Of a DNA stretch of 64,000 nt, positions 16,435 through 25,830 are shown piece by piece. Below the pieces are notes generated by a model. That model had not been told where the DNA came from, made no database searches, and saw nothing but the letters and a program-made list of their open reading frames with translations. The DNA lies in NCBI GenBank assembly GCA_036677805.1, contig JAVBVS010000008.1:1-64000 (forward strand). The letters run 5' to 3'. Every line of letters starts with the position of its first letter. Position 1 is the stretch's first letter. A program made the translations under genes and the position numbers. This DNA comes from SIG78 sp036677805 (GTDB lineage Bacteria; Verrucomicrobiota; Lentisphaeria; Victivallales; Victivallaceae).

Positions 16435-17404
16435 AAAGTTGCGGGCAGGGGTGATGATTGCGGGCATTCTGCTGTTGGCGGCGGCGCTGGCGGCGGCGGG
16501 CTATTATATTCTGCGCCCGGCGCGGTTCGCTCCATATGCGGTCGAAGAGAAAACCGTGACCAAAACCATTGCCGGAGTCGAGCGGCATTTCCGCCGCGGA
16601 AGCTTCAAAATGCGGGCGAGCTGTTATCTCAACGACGATACCGAAGCGGTTTATGTGGTGCCGGTCGATGCACAGGGCAAGCCTCTGGACAGCGCCGCCA
16701 ATATCGTTTTTTACGCCCCGTTCAACGGCGAGGATGGCAGCAAGGCTTACGATCGTTACCCGTGGCTGCGCGCTTTGGCCGAAGAACACGGCTGTTCGGT
16801 TTACTCGCTCCGGATTCGCGCCGACACCATTTCGACCAGTGAGCCGACTTTATACTACATTTATGCCGAAGCCGGCTGGTATCCGGGCATTTTCCGGATT
16901 CAGGAATTTTTGACCGAACGCTTTCAATTGCCGCCACGCAAGCTCTATATGATCGGGCAATCCTCCGGCGGTTCGCTGATTCAGCGCATGGCGGTCGCCT
17001 GCCCGGAACGCATCGCCGCCGGGGCCTGCAATGGGGCGGGGGCGCTGGAGGAATGGCGATCGGCCGGTGAAACCCTGCCGCCGCTGCTGCTGCTGAGCAA
17101 TCTCGGCGACGGCACCAATGGCGAGAACCGCCGGGGCGCTCGCGCCGCCGCCGGAACGCCATGGAAGGTCTGGCATGGCGAGCCGTTGCCGGTCAAGGCT
17201 GACGACAAGCACAGCGCTACGCCCGAAGGCCTTGCCCTGATGCAGCGTTTTATTCTGGATGCGATGGGTGGCGAGGCCGGAAATTCCAGGGGATTTCAGG
17301 AGGGTTTCGGAAAGTTGTCACTGCATCACGCGCCCGGCGAACCGTTCCCGCCGCCGAAGGCGGCCGACAGCGCGGACGCGGAATTCTTCAAGTTCGAGCC
17401 TTGA
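16418..17404 (+). CDS. Exported alpha/beta hydrolase (PHB depolymerase/feruloyl esterase-like)
   Basis: About 328 residues with an N-terminal membrane/signal segment (GVMIAGILLLAAALAAAGYYIL). The hydrolase core shows IVFYAPFNG, the nucleophile elbow GQSSGG (Ser182) and a plausible Asp/His set near ADDKHSATPEGLALM. Start is ATG 16418 or 16421; AGGGAG lies just upstream, and both overlap the end of the previous gene, which implies translational coupling. The pairing with an O-antigen-ligase/hydrolase fusion suggests esterase work on surface polysaccharide or its substituents. The 3' end overlaps the convergent methyltransferase by 17 bp. Confidence 0.72.
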   Translation: MMIRSRKLRAGVMIAGILLLAAALAAAGYYILRPARFAPYAVEEKTVTKTIAGVERHFRRGSFKMRASCYLNDDTEAVYVVPVDAQGKPLDSAANIVFYAPFNGEDGSKAYDRYPWLRALAEEHGCSVYSLRIRADTISTSEPTLYYIYAEAGWYPGIFRIQEFLTERFQLPPRKLYMIGQSSGGSLIQRMAVACPERIAAGACNGAGALEEWRSAGETLPPLLLLSNLGDGTNGENRRGARAAAGTPWKVWHGEPLPVKADDKHSATPEGLALMQRFILDAMGGEAGNSRGFQEGFGKLSLHHAPGEPFPPPKAADSADAEFFKFEP

Positions 17405-18071
17405 CGATCTTGAGCAGCCAGTTGGAGGGAAGCCCGAGGAAGCGGACCTGATGCAGCTCGGCGGTCAGGCCGAGCTCGCGGCACATGCGGCGCAAATCTT
17501 TTTGGCTTAATAGATTGAGGTGCGCTTCCTCGCTCAGGTAGTCGAGTTTGAGCCGCCGCAGAATCCGGCGGTGCCAGGGTTTCGGCAGCCAGTGGAGCAG
17601 CGGCAGTTTGGTGTGGAACTCCAGCGGGTGGAAGCGGTTGGGCGTGGTCAGAAATACATAATTCCGGCTTACCCGCACCGCCTCGGCGATGAATTGCTTC
17701 TGCCGCGTTTCGTGGCCGACATGCTCCAGCACCGCGGAGGAAAACACCAGATCGAAACTCGCGTCGGGAAAGGGCAGCCTGCAGCCGTCGCCGCGCACGA
17801 AACGCACACCGGGGAAGAGGGTTTCGAGGCTGCCGGCATCCTGATCGCTGAGCGCGGTGATCCGTTCCGGATGGGGGTAACTGCATTCAAAAAAATTGGA
17901 ATAGGCGGCTTCGGCATCCGCCGTCGCGCCGACGTCGAGCACCGACTCCAGCGCTTCGAGATCGATTTCGCGCGCCAGAGCCGCATAAATTTTCCGCCGC
18001 ACCGCAAACGCGGTTCTGGCCGCCAGCGATTCCGGCGTGACGACGCTGGCGATGGATGGATTGACCTGCAT
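17388..18071 (-). CDS. Class I SAM-dependent methyltransferase
   Basis: A 227-residue Rossmann methyltransferase. SAM-binding motif I is SVLDVGATADAEAAY (glycine-poor but in the right place), then RFVRGDGCRLPFPDASFDLVFSSAVLEHVG, the LPFPDASFD..ssaVLEH pattern of the Methyltransf_11 group, and VFLTTPNRFHPLE. ATG 18071 is chosen because the N-terminal extension of the ORF has no family similarity. Substrate unknown; neighbours suggest a cell-envelope or glycan-related acceptor. Confidence 0.75.
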   Translation of the reverse strand: MQVNPSIASVVTPESLAARTAFAVRRKIYAALAREIDLEALESVLDVGATADAEAAYSNFFECSYPHPERITALSDQDAGSLETLFPGVRFVRGDGCRLPFPDASFDLVFSSAVLEHVGHETRQKQFIAEAVRVSRNYVFLTTPNRFHPLEFHTKLPLLHWLPKPWHRRILRRLKLDYLSEEAHLNLLSQKDLRRMCRELGLTAELHQVRFLGLPSNWLLKIVKART

Positions 18072-18183
18072 GGTTATTTTCCCGAGAATGTAAGCCATAC
18101 CATAGCACCGGAACGGTGCAAATGCAAGCAACGCCGCCCATGGCCGGAATTCGGAGTCGACGTTGATTTCCTGATGTTGCAAT

Positions 18184-18212
18184 TTGCAAAGTACGTCGTC
18201 CGGGAGTAAATT
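18184..18212 (+). promoter_or_regulatory. Putative promoter of the ArnT-like gene
   Basis: TTGCAA (18184-18189), 17-bp spacer, TAAATT (18207-18212), 36 bases before ATG 18248. Confidence 0.45.
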
Positions 18213-18247
18213 ATATCAATTTTAACCTTCAATCGCGGGGATGTGGT

Positions 18248-19927
18248 ATGCGCGAATGGCTGAAACGGCACGGCGAGGCGTCGGGCTTTTATCTGGCGGC
18301 GGTGCTGATGCTGCTGTGGAATCTGGGAGTCAACCACCTCTGGGCGTCCGAGGACCGCTGGGCGGAAATCGCCCGCGAAATGTGGCTGACCGGCGATTGG
18401 TTTCATCCTGCCATCAACGGGCTGGTCTATTTCGACAAGCCGCTGCTGAGCTACTGGCCGATTGCGCTGCTGGCGCTGTTGACCGGTGCGATCAATGAAT
18501 TCATCGTGCGGCTGCCGAGCGCGCTGGCGGCGTTGCTGGCGTTGTGGGCGACGCGCGACCTTGCGCAGCGCACCGTCGGCAAAACCGCGGCGGCGTATTC
18601 CGGTTGGCTGCTGCTGTCGGCCTACGGCTTCCTCTTCTGGGGGCGCACCGCGGCGGCGGATATGCTCAATCTGGCGGTGGTGATTCTGGCCGTCGACTGG
18701 TTTTTCCGGCGGCGGGACAAGGCGGGCTTCTGGAGTTATCTGCTGTTTTATCTGATCTGTTTCGCCGGGGCGCTGGCCAAAGGGCTGCCGGCGGTGATTC
18801 TGCCGCCGGTGGTGGTCTTCGCCTGGGTGGTCGGCGACGGTTCGTGGAAAAAACATCTGGTCTGGGGCAACTTTCTGGCCGCGCCGCTGGCGCTGCTGGC
18901 GGCGCTGGTGCCGTTTTATTGCGCGGCGGTGCTGCCGATGCCGGAGTGGTATCATCTGCCCGAGCACGGACTTTCCGGGCTGGGACTGGTCTGGCGGGAA
19001 AATGTGGTGCGCGTATTCCAGCCATTCGACCACGACGACGAAGGCTGCTGGACCTACCTGATTCATGTGCCGCGGATCATGGCGCCGTGGGTGCTGGGGA
19101 TGCTGGCCGCTTTGGTTGCGGCGATCATGGGCTGGAAAAAGCTGTCGCGCGAACGGCGCTGGCTCTGGGTGGGTTCGCTGCTGATTTTCCTGCTGTTTTC
19201 GGCGTCGGGTTCGCGGCGCTGGTACTACATTCTGCCGATCATGCCGTTTCTGGCGATCGCCACCGCCGGATGGATGGCCGGCAAAGAACGCTGGAGCGAA
19301 TTGATCCGCCGGATCTACTGGTGGGGATTTCTGGCGCTGGGGCTGCTGGCGCTGACGGTTGCCGTGGCCGGGCTGCTCTGGTTCGGCATGACCGGCCGGA
19401 TGGCGCTGCTGCTGTCATGGGTCGACGCCTGGTCGGTGCTGACGATTATCGTGTTGATTGCGGCGGCGGTGATGGTGCTCCGGCGGCGCCGGGACTGGAC
19501 CGGTGTGCTGCTGGGCGGGACGCTCGGCGTGGCGGCGGCTTTCTGCGTACTGATCCCGGTGGTGAGCGCTCTTCGGACCGAAAAGCCGTTTGTGCTGGAG
19601 TTGAAGCGGGAGCTTGCCGGGGTGCCGCCGAACCGGATGATCTTTTTCGTCAAGGACGCGCCCAAGATGGTCTTCTATATGGGGCTGGAGCGGCCCGTCC
19701 GCTGTGCCCGCACCGAAGAGGCGTTGCGGCAGAATCTGGCCGAGCTCAAGGGGCAGGAAATCTATATCATCACCGAAAACCGCCCGAAAATCATGGACCG
19801 GCTGAAGACTGAAATTCCGGCGCTCGATGTCGCTGCGCCCTGGCGGTCGGAAGGGTTCATTCCGTACTTCGAGAAGCCGACTTCACGCAAGCTCTGCTGC
19901 TGGAAGTACACGGTGCCGCTCGAATAA
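18248..19927 (+). CDS. ArnT-like GT39/GT83 glycosyltransferase
   Basis: A 559-residue polytopic membrane protein. The family signature lies in the first periplasmic loop: WASEDRWAEIAREMWLTGDW (acidic pair Glu35/Asp36, analogous to the DE motif of ArnT/PMT enzymes), followed by FDKPLLSYWPIALL. About 10-12 membrane helices follow, with a soluble C-terminal domain of about 110 residues. Such enzymes move a sugar from a polyprenyl-phosphate carrier to lipid A, protein or glycan on the outer face of the inner membrane. A terminator follows closely. Donor and acceptor are not determined. Confidence 0.85.
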   Translation: MREWLKRHGEASGFYLAAVLMLLWNLGVNHLWASEDRWAEIAREMWLTGDWFHPAINGLVYFDKPLLSYWPIALLALLTGAINEFIVRLPSALAALLALWATRDLAQRTVGKTAAAYSGWLLLSAYGFLFWGRTAAADMLNLAVVILAVDWFFRRRDKAGFWSYLLFYLICFAGALAKGLPAVILPPVVVFAWVVGDGSWKKHLVWGNFLAAPLALLAALVPFYCAAVLPMPEWYHLPEHGLSGLGLVWRENVVRVFQPFDHDDEGCWTYLIHVPRIMAPWVLGMLAALVAAIMGWKKLSRERRWLWVGSLLIFLLFSASGSRRWYYILPIMPFLAIATAGWMAGKERWSELIRRIYWWGFLALGLLALTVAVAGLLWFGMTGRMALLLSWVDAWSVLTIIVLIAAAVMVLRRRRDWTGVLLGGTLGVAAAFCVLIPVVSALRTEKPFVLELKRELAGVPPNRMIFFVKDAPKMVFYMGLERPVRCARTEEALRQNLAELKGQEIYIITENRPKIMDRLKTEIPALDVAAPWRSEGFIPYFEKPTSRKLCCWKYTVPLE

Positions 19928-19965
19928 CCGGAGCCCGCCGTCGGGTTTGACGGATGGATAAAAAT

Positions 19966-19999
19966 CGGCCGCCGGATTGATTCCGGCGGCCGTTCTTTT
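19966..19999. terminator. Bidirectional terminator between convergent genes
   Basis: Perfect 10-bp stem CGGCCGCCGG (19966-19975) / CCGGCGGCCG (19983-19992), loop ATTGATT, then TTCTTTT on the plus strand and TTTT on the minus strand. It serves the ArnT-like gene and the convergent RNase R gene. Confidence 0.85.
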
Positions 20000-20014
20000 G
20001 GACAGGGACTGAAT

Positions 20015-22084
20015 TCAGATTTCGCGGGCGCTGTCGCGCCGCCCGGCCGAGGCCGGAGCGATGCGGAACTGGGCGCGTCCCTTGGTGAAGTCGATGGAAT
20101 CGAGCGTCACCAGCAGCGCCTTGCCGACGGTGCATTCGCGCAAAGCCTTGTCGCGGTCGCGGAACGCTCCGGGCAAATCGGAGGCGTCGATGAAGCCCTG
20201 CAAGCCCAGTTCGGGCAATTCAACCACCACTCCGGCGGAAATGGTTTTGACCACCAGCGCGTGATGGATGTTTTCATGCCCCGACTCAAGCATTTCATCA
20301 AGATAGCGCAGCTTCATGCGGTCGCTGGCGGCGTAATAGGCTTCGTCGTTGTTGCTTTCGAGTTCGGAAGTTTCCGCGCCCCAATGGGCCATCTCCTCGT
20401 TTGACTTCAGATTCTGGCCGAGGTCGCGGGCCCAGAGCTGCTGATGCACCAGCAAGTCCGGATAACGCCGGATCGGGCTGGTGAAGTGGCTGTAAAGGCC
20501 TTTGCCCAGACCGAAGTGGATCGCGGGTTTTTCCTGATAATAGGCGCGCGGCAGCGAGCGCAGAAAGGCGTTGAGCAATGGCTGTTTGCGCGCGTCATCG
20601 GGCAGTTTGTCCAGATAGTGGCGGCAGCCTTTGCGGGTGGAGAGGTCGCCGGTCGGAATGCCGAACGCGGTTTCCGACAGCGCGGAAAATTCCTCGAGCT
20701 TTTCCGATTCGGGTTCGGGATGGACCCGGAACAACCCGGGAATATGTTTGGAGGTGAGTTCGGCGGCCACCGCGCTGTTGGCGGCGAGCATGCACTCTTC
20801 GACCAGCTGTTCGGATTCGCGCTGCTGATGGTTGTCCAATCCGACGATCTGATTGTTCGCCTCATCGACGATGACCCGGATTTCCGGAATTTCAAGGTCG
20901 AGGAAAACTTCATTGACCTTGCGCCAGTGACGCATTTTCAGGGTAATGTCGCGCAGCGCCTCAAGATTTTCGGCCAGCCGGTCGCTCCAGTCGTCGCCGC
21001 GACGCTGATGGTCGAAGAAATCCTGAACCTCATCATAGTTGAGCCGGTGGTCGACATGGAGCAAACCATGGACCCGTTTGAACGAAACCACCTTGCCGGT
21101 GGCGCGTTCGACTTCGAGCAGCACGCTGTGCGACGGGGCGTCGACGCCCTGGCGCATGCTGATCTGCGCGGTCAGTCCCTTAGGCAGCATCGGCAGCGTC
21201 CGGCCCGGCAGATAGGCGGTGAAGCCGCGCGAACCGGCGGTTCGGTCAAAATAGCTTCCGGGCGCGATCCAGGCCGCGACCTCGGCGATGTGCGAACCGA
21301 CCTCGACCGTCTCCGGGCTGCTTCCGGGGGCGACCGAAATCGCGTCGTCGTAATCCTTGGCGTCGAAGGGGTCGATGGTCACGGTGAAGCGGTCGCGCAG
21401 GTCGACCCGGGCGATTTCACGCGGCGTCAGGGCGTCGGCCTCGGCTTCTTCCTCGGCGGTGTAGGGCCGCGGCAAATGGTATTCGGCGCAGACCGCGTCC
21501 AGATCGGCCTGAATCACGCCGGCGCGGCCGATGCGGCGCAGCACGGTGCCGCCGACGGGGCCGGAGCGTTCGGCGTTGCGCCGGCGCGGCCGGATCGGGG
21601 CGTCGCTGTCGTAGTCGAGCTTGACTTCGACCCAGTCGCCTTTGCGCGCGCCGTGAATGTTGCCGGAAAGCAGTATATCGCCGGAGATGCGGCGGTCGAG
21701 CGGCCGCACCCGGTCGGAGGTGATCAATTCGCCGACGAAGGTGGCGCGGGCGCGCTTGACGACCTCCACCACCCGGCCGGCGGGACCTTTTTCGGGGTCG
21801 CGCGGGAAACGCGGATCGGGCGGCAGCTCGGCCACATGGACGGTATCGCCGTGCATGGCGCCGTTGAGGTATTTGGCGGGAATAAAGATATCCCGGCACG
21901 GCGCGTCGGCCATTTCGGGATGTTCCGGCGGACAGTTCACAAAGCCGAATCCGCCGGGGGCGATCGAGATCGTGCCGGTGGTCAGCGGGCCGACGGATTC
22001 GCTGCGATGCGGAACCCGCCGGGCGCGAGCCTCGACCTGGCGGTTGAAAATCCGCTGCAGACGCTTCTTTTTCTCTTTTCTCAT
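20015..22084 (-). CDS. rnr: Ribonuclease R (RNase II family 3'-5' exoribonuclease)
   Basis: A 689-residue enzyme that degrades structured RNA from the 3' end. An N-terminal basic stretch (MRKEKKKRLQRIFNRQ) is followed by a cold-shock-type OB fold (TGTISIAPGGFGFVNCP), the RNB catalytic domain with DPFDAKDYDDAISV (Asp cluster for the two metals), QLVEECMLAANSAVA and HFTSPIRRYPDLLVH, and a short C-terminal S1 domain (HALVVKTISAGVVVELPELG). It is shorter than E. coli RNase R (813 aa) and lacks the long N-terminal HTH and C-terminal basic tail. All catalytic motifs are intact. It stands alone. Confidence 0.93.
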   Translation of the reverse strand: MRKEKKKRLQRIFNRQVEARARRVPHRSESVGPLTTGTISIAPGGFGFVNCPPEHPEMADAPCRDIFIPAKYLNGAMHGDTVHVAELPPDPRFPRDPEKGPAGRVVEVVKRARATFVGELITSDRVRPLDRRISGDILLSGNIHGARKGDWVEVKLDYDSDAPIRPRRRNAERSGPVGGTVLRRIGRAGVIQADLDAVCAEYHLPRPYTAEEEAEADALTPREIARVDLRDRFTVTIDPFDAKDYDDAISVAPGSSPETVEVGSHIAEVAAWIAPGSYFDRTAGSRGFTAYLPGRTLPMLPKGLTAQISMRQGVDAPSHSVLLEVERATGKVVSFKRVHGLLHVDHRLNYDEVQDFFDHQRRGDDWSDRLAENLEALRDITLKMRHWRKVNEVFLDLEIPEIRVIVDEANNQIVGLDNHQQRESEQLVEECMLAANSAVAAELTSKHIPGLFRVHPEPESEKLEEFSALSETAFGIPTGDLSTRKGCRHYLDKLPDDARKQPLLNAFLRSLPRAYYQEKPAIHFGLGKGLYSHFTSPIRRYPDLLVHQQLWARDLGQNLKSNEEMAHWGAETSELESNNDEAYYAASDRMKLRYLDEMLESGHENIHHALVVKTISAGVVVELPELGLQGFIDASDLPGAFRDRDKALRECTVGKALLVTLDSIDFTKGRAQFRIAPASAGRRDSAREI

Positions 22085-22255
22085 GATTCTTTACTTTCCG
22101 AAGCGCGGAAATGGTGGTATATTATGCCAAATACGGCCGGGAATCGGCCGGGTTTCCGGCGCTTTGCCTACAAGATAACCCCGGATGCGCGACTTTGCAA
22201 TCCGAAAAATGGGCGATCCGGGTGAAGTTTCGGATAAAAACGGGAGAGGGCTGTT

Positions 22256-23059
22256 ATGGAAAAGCGCAAACTGACGGTGGCAAGCTTTCGCAAGATGAAA
22301 ACCGGCGGTGAAAAAATCGTGATGCTGACCGCGTATGACGCTCCGGGCGCGGCGCTGGCGGCGGCCGCCGGGGTGGAAATCCTGCTGGTCGGCGATTCGC
22401 TGGCCATGACCGCGCTCGGTTATGAAAACACCCTGCCGCTGACGCTCGAAGAGTCGCTCCATCACGCCCGGGCGGTGCGGCGCGGCGCGCCGGAGGCCTT
22501 CATCGTCGGCGACATGCCCTTCCTGAGCTACCAGCTCGATCTTAACGAAGCGCTGCGCAACGCCGGGCGCTACATCAAGGAGGCCGGCTGCGATGCGGTC
22601 AAGCTCGAAGGCGGTTCCGAAGTGGTGCCGGTGGTCGAAAAAATGGTGCGCGCCGGAATTCCGGTGATGGCCCATGTCGGACTGATGCCGCAGCATATCA
22701 TGACCTCCGGCGGCTACCGGATTGCGGGCAAGAACGAAAAAGACGCCGCCCGCTTGCTGGAGGAAGTGCGCGCGTTCGAGGCCGCGGGCGCGTTTGCGGT
22801 GGTGCTGGAGTGCATGCCCGCCAATGTGGCGGACGAAATCACCCGGGCGGTCGCGGTGCCGACCATCGGCATCGGGGCGGGCGTCCATACCGACGGGCAG
22901 GTTCAGGTGTGCAACGATGTCCTGGGGCTGTTCGACCGTTTCGTGCCCAAGCATGCCAAACGCTATGCCGATTTGCACGCCGTGATGCTCAAAGCCTACG
23001 GCGATTATGTCAATGAGGTCAAGACGCAGGCGTTTCCGGGACCGGAAAATTCATTTTGA
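22256..23059 (+). CDS. panB: 3-methyl-2-oxobutanoate hydroxymethyltransferase
   Basis: A 267-residue enzyme that makes ketopantoate from 2-oxoisovalerate and methylenetetrahydrofolate, the first step of pantothenate synthesis. Family motifs are KIVMLTAYDAPGA, LLVGDSLAM (metal-binding Asp), FIVGDMPFLSYQ (second Asp), CDAVKLEGG (Glu), MAHVGLMPQ and VPTIGIGAG. GAGAGGG precedes the ATG. Length is normal. It lies 63 bp upstream of aconitase on the same strand; no other pan gene is nearby. Confidence 0.95.
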   Translation: MEKRKLTVASFRKMKTGGEKIVMLTAYDAPGAALAAAAGVEILLVGDSLAMTALGYENTLPLTLEESLHHARAVRRGAPEAFIVGDMPFLSYQLDLNEALRNAGRYIKEAGCDAVKLEGGSEVVPVVEKMVRAGIPVMAHVGLMPQHIMTSGGYRIAGKNEKDAARLLEEVRAFEAAGAFAVVLECMPANVADEITRAVAVPTIGIGAGVHTDGQVQVCNDVLGLFDRFVPKHAKRYADLHAVMLKAYGDYVNEVKTQAFPGPENSF

Positions 23060-23122
23060 CAAGACGACGATGACAAAATATTCCGCAATATCCATATCGA
23101 ATTATGACGAAAGGCGGCATTC

Positions 23123-25069
23123 ATGGCCAAAGGTACCGTAGTTCAGAAAATCATTGAGCGGCATTATGTTTCCGGGGCCCAGGCTCCGGGTGCGCCGGTG
23201 GCGATCCGCATCGACCAGACATTGACTCAGGACGCCACCGGCACGATGGCCTATCTCGAGCTTGAAGCGATGGGCATTCCCCGGGTCAAAACCGAGCTGT
23301 CGCTCTCCTATGTCGACCACAACATGCTCCAGAGCGGACCGGAAAACCGCAACGACCACCTCTATCTCCAGTCGGTGGCGGCGGCCAAGGGCGTCAAATT
23401 TTCACCGCCGGGCAACGGCATCTGCCATCAGGTCCACCTCGAACGCTTCGGCGCGCCGGGCAAAACGCTGCTCGGCTCTGACTCCCACACGCCGACCGGC
23501 GGCGGCATCGGCATGATGGCCATCGGCGCGGGCGGCCTCGACGTGGCGCTGGCGATGGCCGGACAGCCCTTTTCCATGCCTTATCCCAAAGTGGTCGGCG
23601 TGAAGCTCACCGGCAAACTCGCGCCGTGGTGCGCGGCCAAGGACGTGATCCTGAAGCTGCTGAGCATCATGACCACCAAGGGCAACGTGGGCTGCATGGT
23701 CGAATATTTCGGCCCCGGCGTCAAAACCCTGAGCGTCCCGGCGCGCGCGACCATCACCAACATGGGCGCGGAGCTCGGTGTGACCACCTCGGTGTTTCCG
23801 TCGGACGAACGCACCCGCGAATTTCTGAAAGCGCAGGGCCGCGAGACGGCCTTCGCCGCACTGGCCGCCGATGCCGATGCCGAATACGATCAGGTGATTG
23901 AAATCGACCTCGGCGCGCTGGAGCCATTGGCCGCCTGTCCCTCCAGTCCCGACAACATCAAGCCGGTCCGCGAATTGAGCGGCATGGCGGTCGGGCAGGT
24001 GATCATCGGCAGTTGCACCAACAGCAGCTACCGCGATCTTGCCATGGTGGCGACGGCGCTCAAGGGCCGCCGGGTTTCCGACCGGGTTACGTTCGCCATC
24101 GCGCCCGGCAGCCGCCAGGTGCTGGAAATGCTTTCGCGCAACGGCATGCTGGCCGATCTGATCGCGGCCGGCGCGCGCATTCTCGAAACCGGCTGCGGCC
24201 CCTGCATCGGGCAGGGCCAGAGTCCGGCGCAGGAAACCGTCAGCGTGCGCACCTTCAACCGCAATTTTGCCGGACGGACCGGGACCAAGGACGATCGGGC
24301 CTATCTGGTCAGTCCGGAAACCGCGGTGGCGACCGCGCTCAAGGGCTGTTTCACCGATCCGCGGACGCTGGATATCGCCTATCCGGAAATTCCGGAGGTC
24401 GAACATTTCCTGATCAACGACAATATGATCGCCGAACCGCCCGCCGCCGGTGCCGGAGTGGAGATCGTCCGCAAGCCGACCATCGGCCAGCCGCCGGTGA
24501 ATGCGCCGCTGCCGGAGAAGATCGACGGGCGCGTGGTGATCAAGGTGGGCGACAAGATCACCACCGATCATATCATGCCTGCGGGGGTTCATCTCAAGCT
24601 GCGGAGCAATATTCCGGCTTATTCCAAAGTGGTCTTCGAGTGTTTCACCGTGGATGGCAAGCCCTCCTTCGCCGAACGCGCCGCGGCGGTCCGCGACGCC
24701 GGGCTGCACGGCGTGATCGTGGGCCGCGACAGCTACGGCCAGGGATCGTCGCGCGAACATGCGGCGATCTGTCCGATGTATCTTGGGATCAAGGTGGTGG
24801 CGGCGCTGGCGATCGAACGGATTCACCGCGCCAATCTGGTCAATTTCGGCATCCTGCCGCTGATTTTCGCGAATCCGGACGATTATGACCGGATCGAGGA
24901 AGGCGACACCCTGGTCATCGCCGACGCTCCGGGACAGCTGGCGCCGGGCAAGCCGGTGGCGGGCGAATTGCGCAAAGCCGACGGCAAGGTGCTGCCGGTG
25001 GCGTTTACCCACCAGTTGTCGGACGAGGATATTGCGATCATCCGGGCCGGGGGGCGGTTGAATTGCTGA
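23123..25069 (+). CDS. Aconitate hydratase (~650-residue form)
   Basis: A 648-residue [4Fe-4S] hydro-lyase that interconverts citrate and isocitrate in the TCA cycle. Cluster ligands are Cys298 (IIGSCTNSSYRD), Cys358 and Cys361 (GCGPCIGQG). Other motifs are LGSDSHTPTGGGIGM near residue 120 and the swivel-domain GRDSYGQGSSREHAA. The length matches the short putative-aconitase group rather than AcnA/AcnB (about 890/865 aa). It overlaps the uracil-DNA glycosylase gene by 7 bp. A homoaconitase or isopropylmalate isomerase activity is a less likely alternative, given the single-chain layout. Confidence 0.9.
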   Translation: MAKGTVVQKIIERHYVSGAQAPGAPVAIRIDQTLTQDATGTMAYLELEAMGIPRVKTELSLSYVDHNMLQSGPENRNDHLYLQSVAAAKGVKFSPPGNGICHQVHLERFGAPGKTLLGSDSHTPTGGGIGMMAIGAGGLDVALAMAGQPFSMPYPKVVGVKLTGKLAPWCAAKDVILKLLSIMTTKGNVGCMVEYFGPGVKTLSVPARATITNMGAELGVTTSVFPSDERTREFLKAQGRETAFAALAADADAEYDQVIEIDLGALEPLAACPSSPDNIKPVRELSGMAVGQVIIGSCTNSSYRDLAMVATALKGRRVSDRVTFAIAPGSRQVLEMLSRNGMLADLIAAGARILETGCGPCIGQGQSPAQETVSVRTFNRNFAGRTGTKDDRAYLVSPETAVATALKGCFTDPRTLDIAYPEIPEVEHFLINDNMIAEPPAAGAGVEIVRKPTIGQPPVNAPLPEKIDGRVVIKVGDKITTDHIMPAGVHLKLRSNIPAYSKVVFECFTVDGKPSFAERAAAVRDAGLHGVIVGRDSYGQGSSREHAAICPMYLGIKVVAALAIERIHRANLVNFGILPLIFANPDDYDRIEEGDTLVIADAPGQLAPGKPVAGELRKADGKVLPVAFTHQLSDEDIAIIRAGGRLNC

Positions 25070-25743
25070 GGTTGCCGCAAGCGTGGCAATCCCGTCTGGC
25101 GGATTTCACCGGCGGCGGATGCTGGCAGACGCTGGCGGCGAAAGTCGCGGCGGAGCGGGAGGCCGAAACGGTCTTCCCGCCCGAAGCGCTGACCTTTCAG
25201 GCGCTGGAGCTGACGCCGCCGGATGCGGTGCGGGTGGTGATTCTGGGGCAGGACCCCTATCATGACGACGGTCAGGCGCACGGGCTGGCGTTTTCGGTGC
25301 CGGACGGCGTGAAGTTGCCGCCGAGCCTGCGCAATATCTATAAGGAGCTGGCCGACGATCTCGGCTGGCTGTGGCAGCCGCAGGGCGGCGATTTGAGCGG
25401 ATGGGCGCGGCAGGGCGTGCTGCTGCTGAACGCAGTGCTTACGGTGCGGGCTCATGCCGCGAATTCCCACCGTAATTTCGGCTGGGAAGCATTCACCGAC
25501 GCGGTGATCGACGCGGTGAACCGGCTGGACCATAGAGTGGTTTTTATCCTGTGGGGCGCTCCGGCGCAGCGCAAGCGGACATTGATCGATGAAAGCCGCC
25601 ACGCGGTGCTGGAGTCGGCCCATCCGTCGCCGCTGTCGGCCTATCGCGGCTTTTTCGGCAGCAGGGTTTTTTCGCGGACCAATGCGCTGCTGGCCGCCGC
25701 GGGGGAAGCGCCGGTCGACTGGGGCCGGGGACTGGTTTCCTGA
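25063..25743 (+). CDS. ung: Uracil-DNA glycosylase (family 1)
   Basis: A 226-residue base-excision repair enzyme removing uracil from DNA. Motifs are VVILGQDPYHDDGQAHGLAFS (water-activating Asp), GVLLLNAVLTVRAHAANSH and the minor-groove loop ESAHPSPLSAYRGFFG (catalytic His). The reading frame opens at TTG 25063 inside the end of the aconitase gene; no ATG is available, so TTG 25063 or the TTG at 25072 is the likely start. Overlap with aconitase suggests cotranscription. Confidence 0.92.
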   Translation: MLRLPQAWQSRLADFTGGGCWQTLAAKVAAEREAETVFPPEALTFQALELTPPDAVRVVILGQDPYHDDGQAHGLAFSVPDGVKLPPSLRNIYKELADDLGWLWQPQGGDLSGWARQGVLLLNAVLTVRAHAANSHRNFGWEAFTDAVIDAVNRLDHRVVFILWGAPAQRKRTLIDESRHAVLESAHPSPLSAYRGFFGSRVFSRTNALLAAAGEAPVDWGRGLVS

Positions 25744-25830
25744 AATCATGGATCGATCAAAAATGCCGCCGGGTTGCGCCATCGGATTTCCGACGCCGCA
25801 GCGATCCGGCCGGAAAGAAAGGCTGATTTT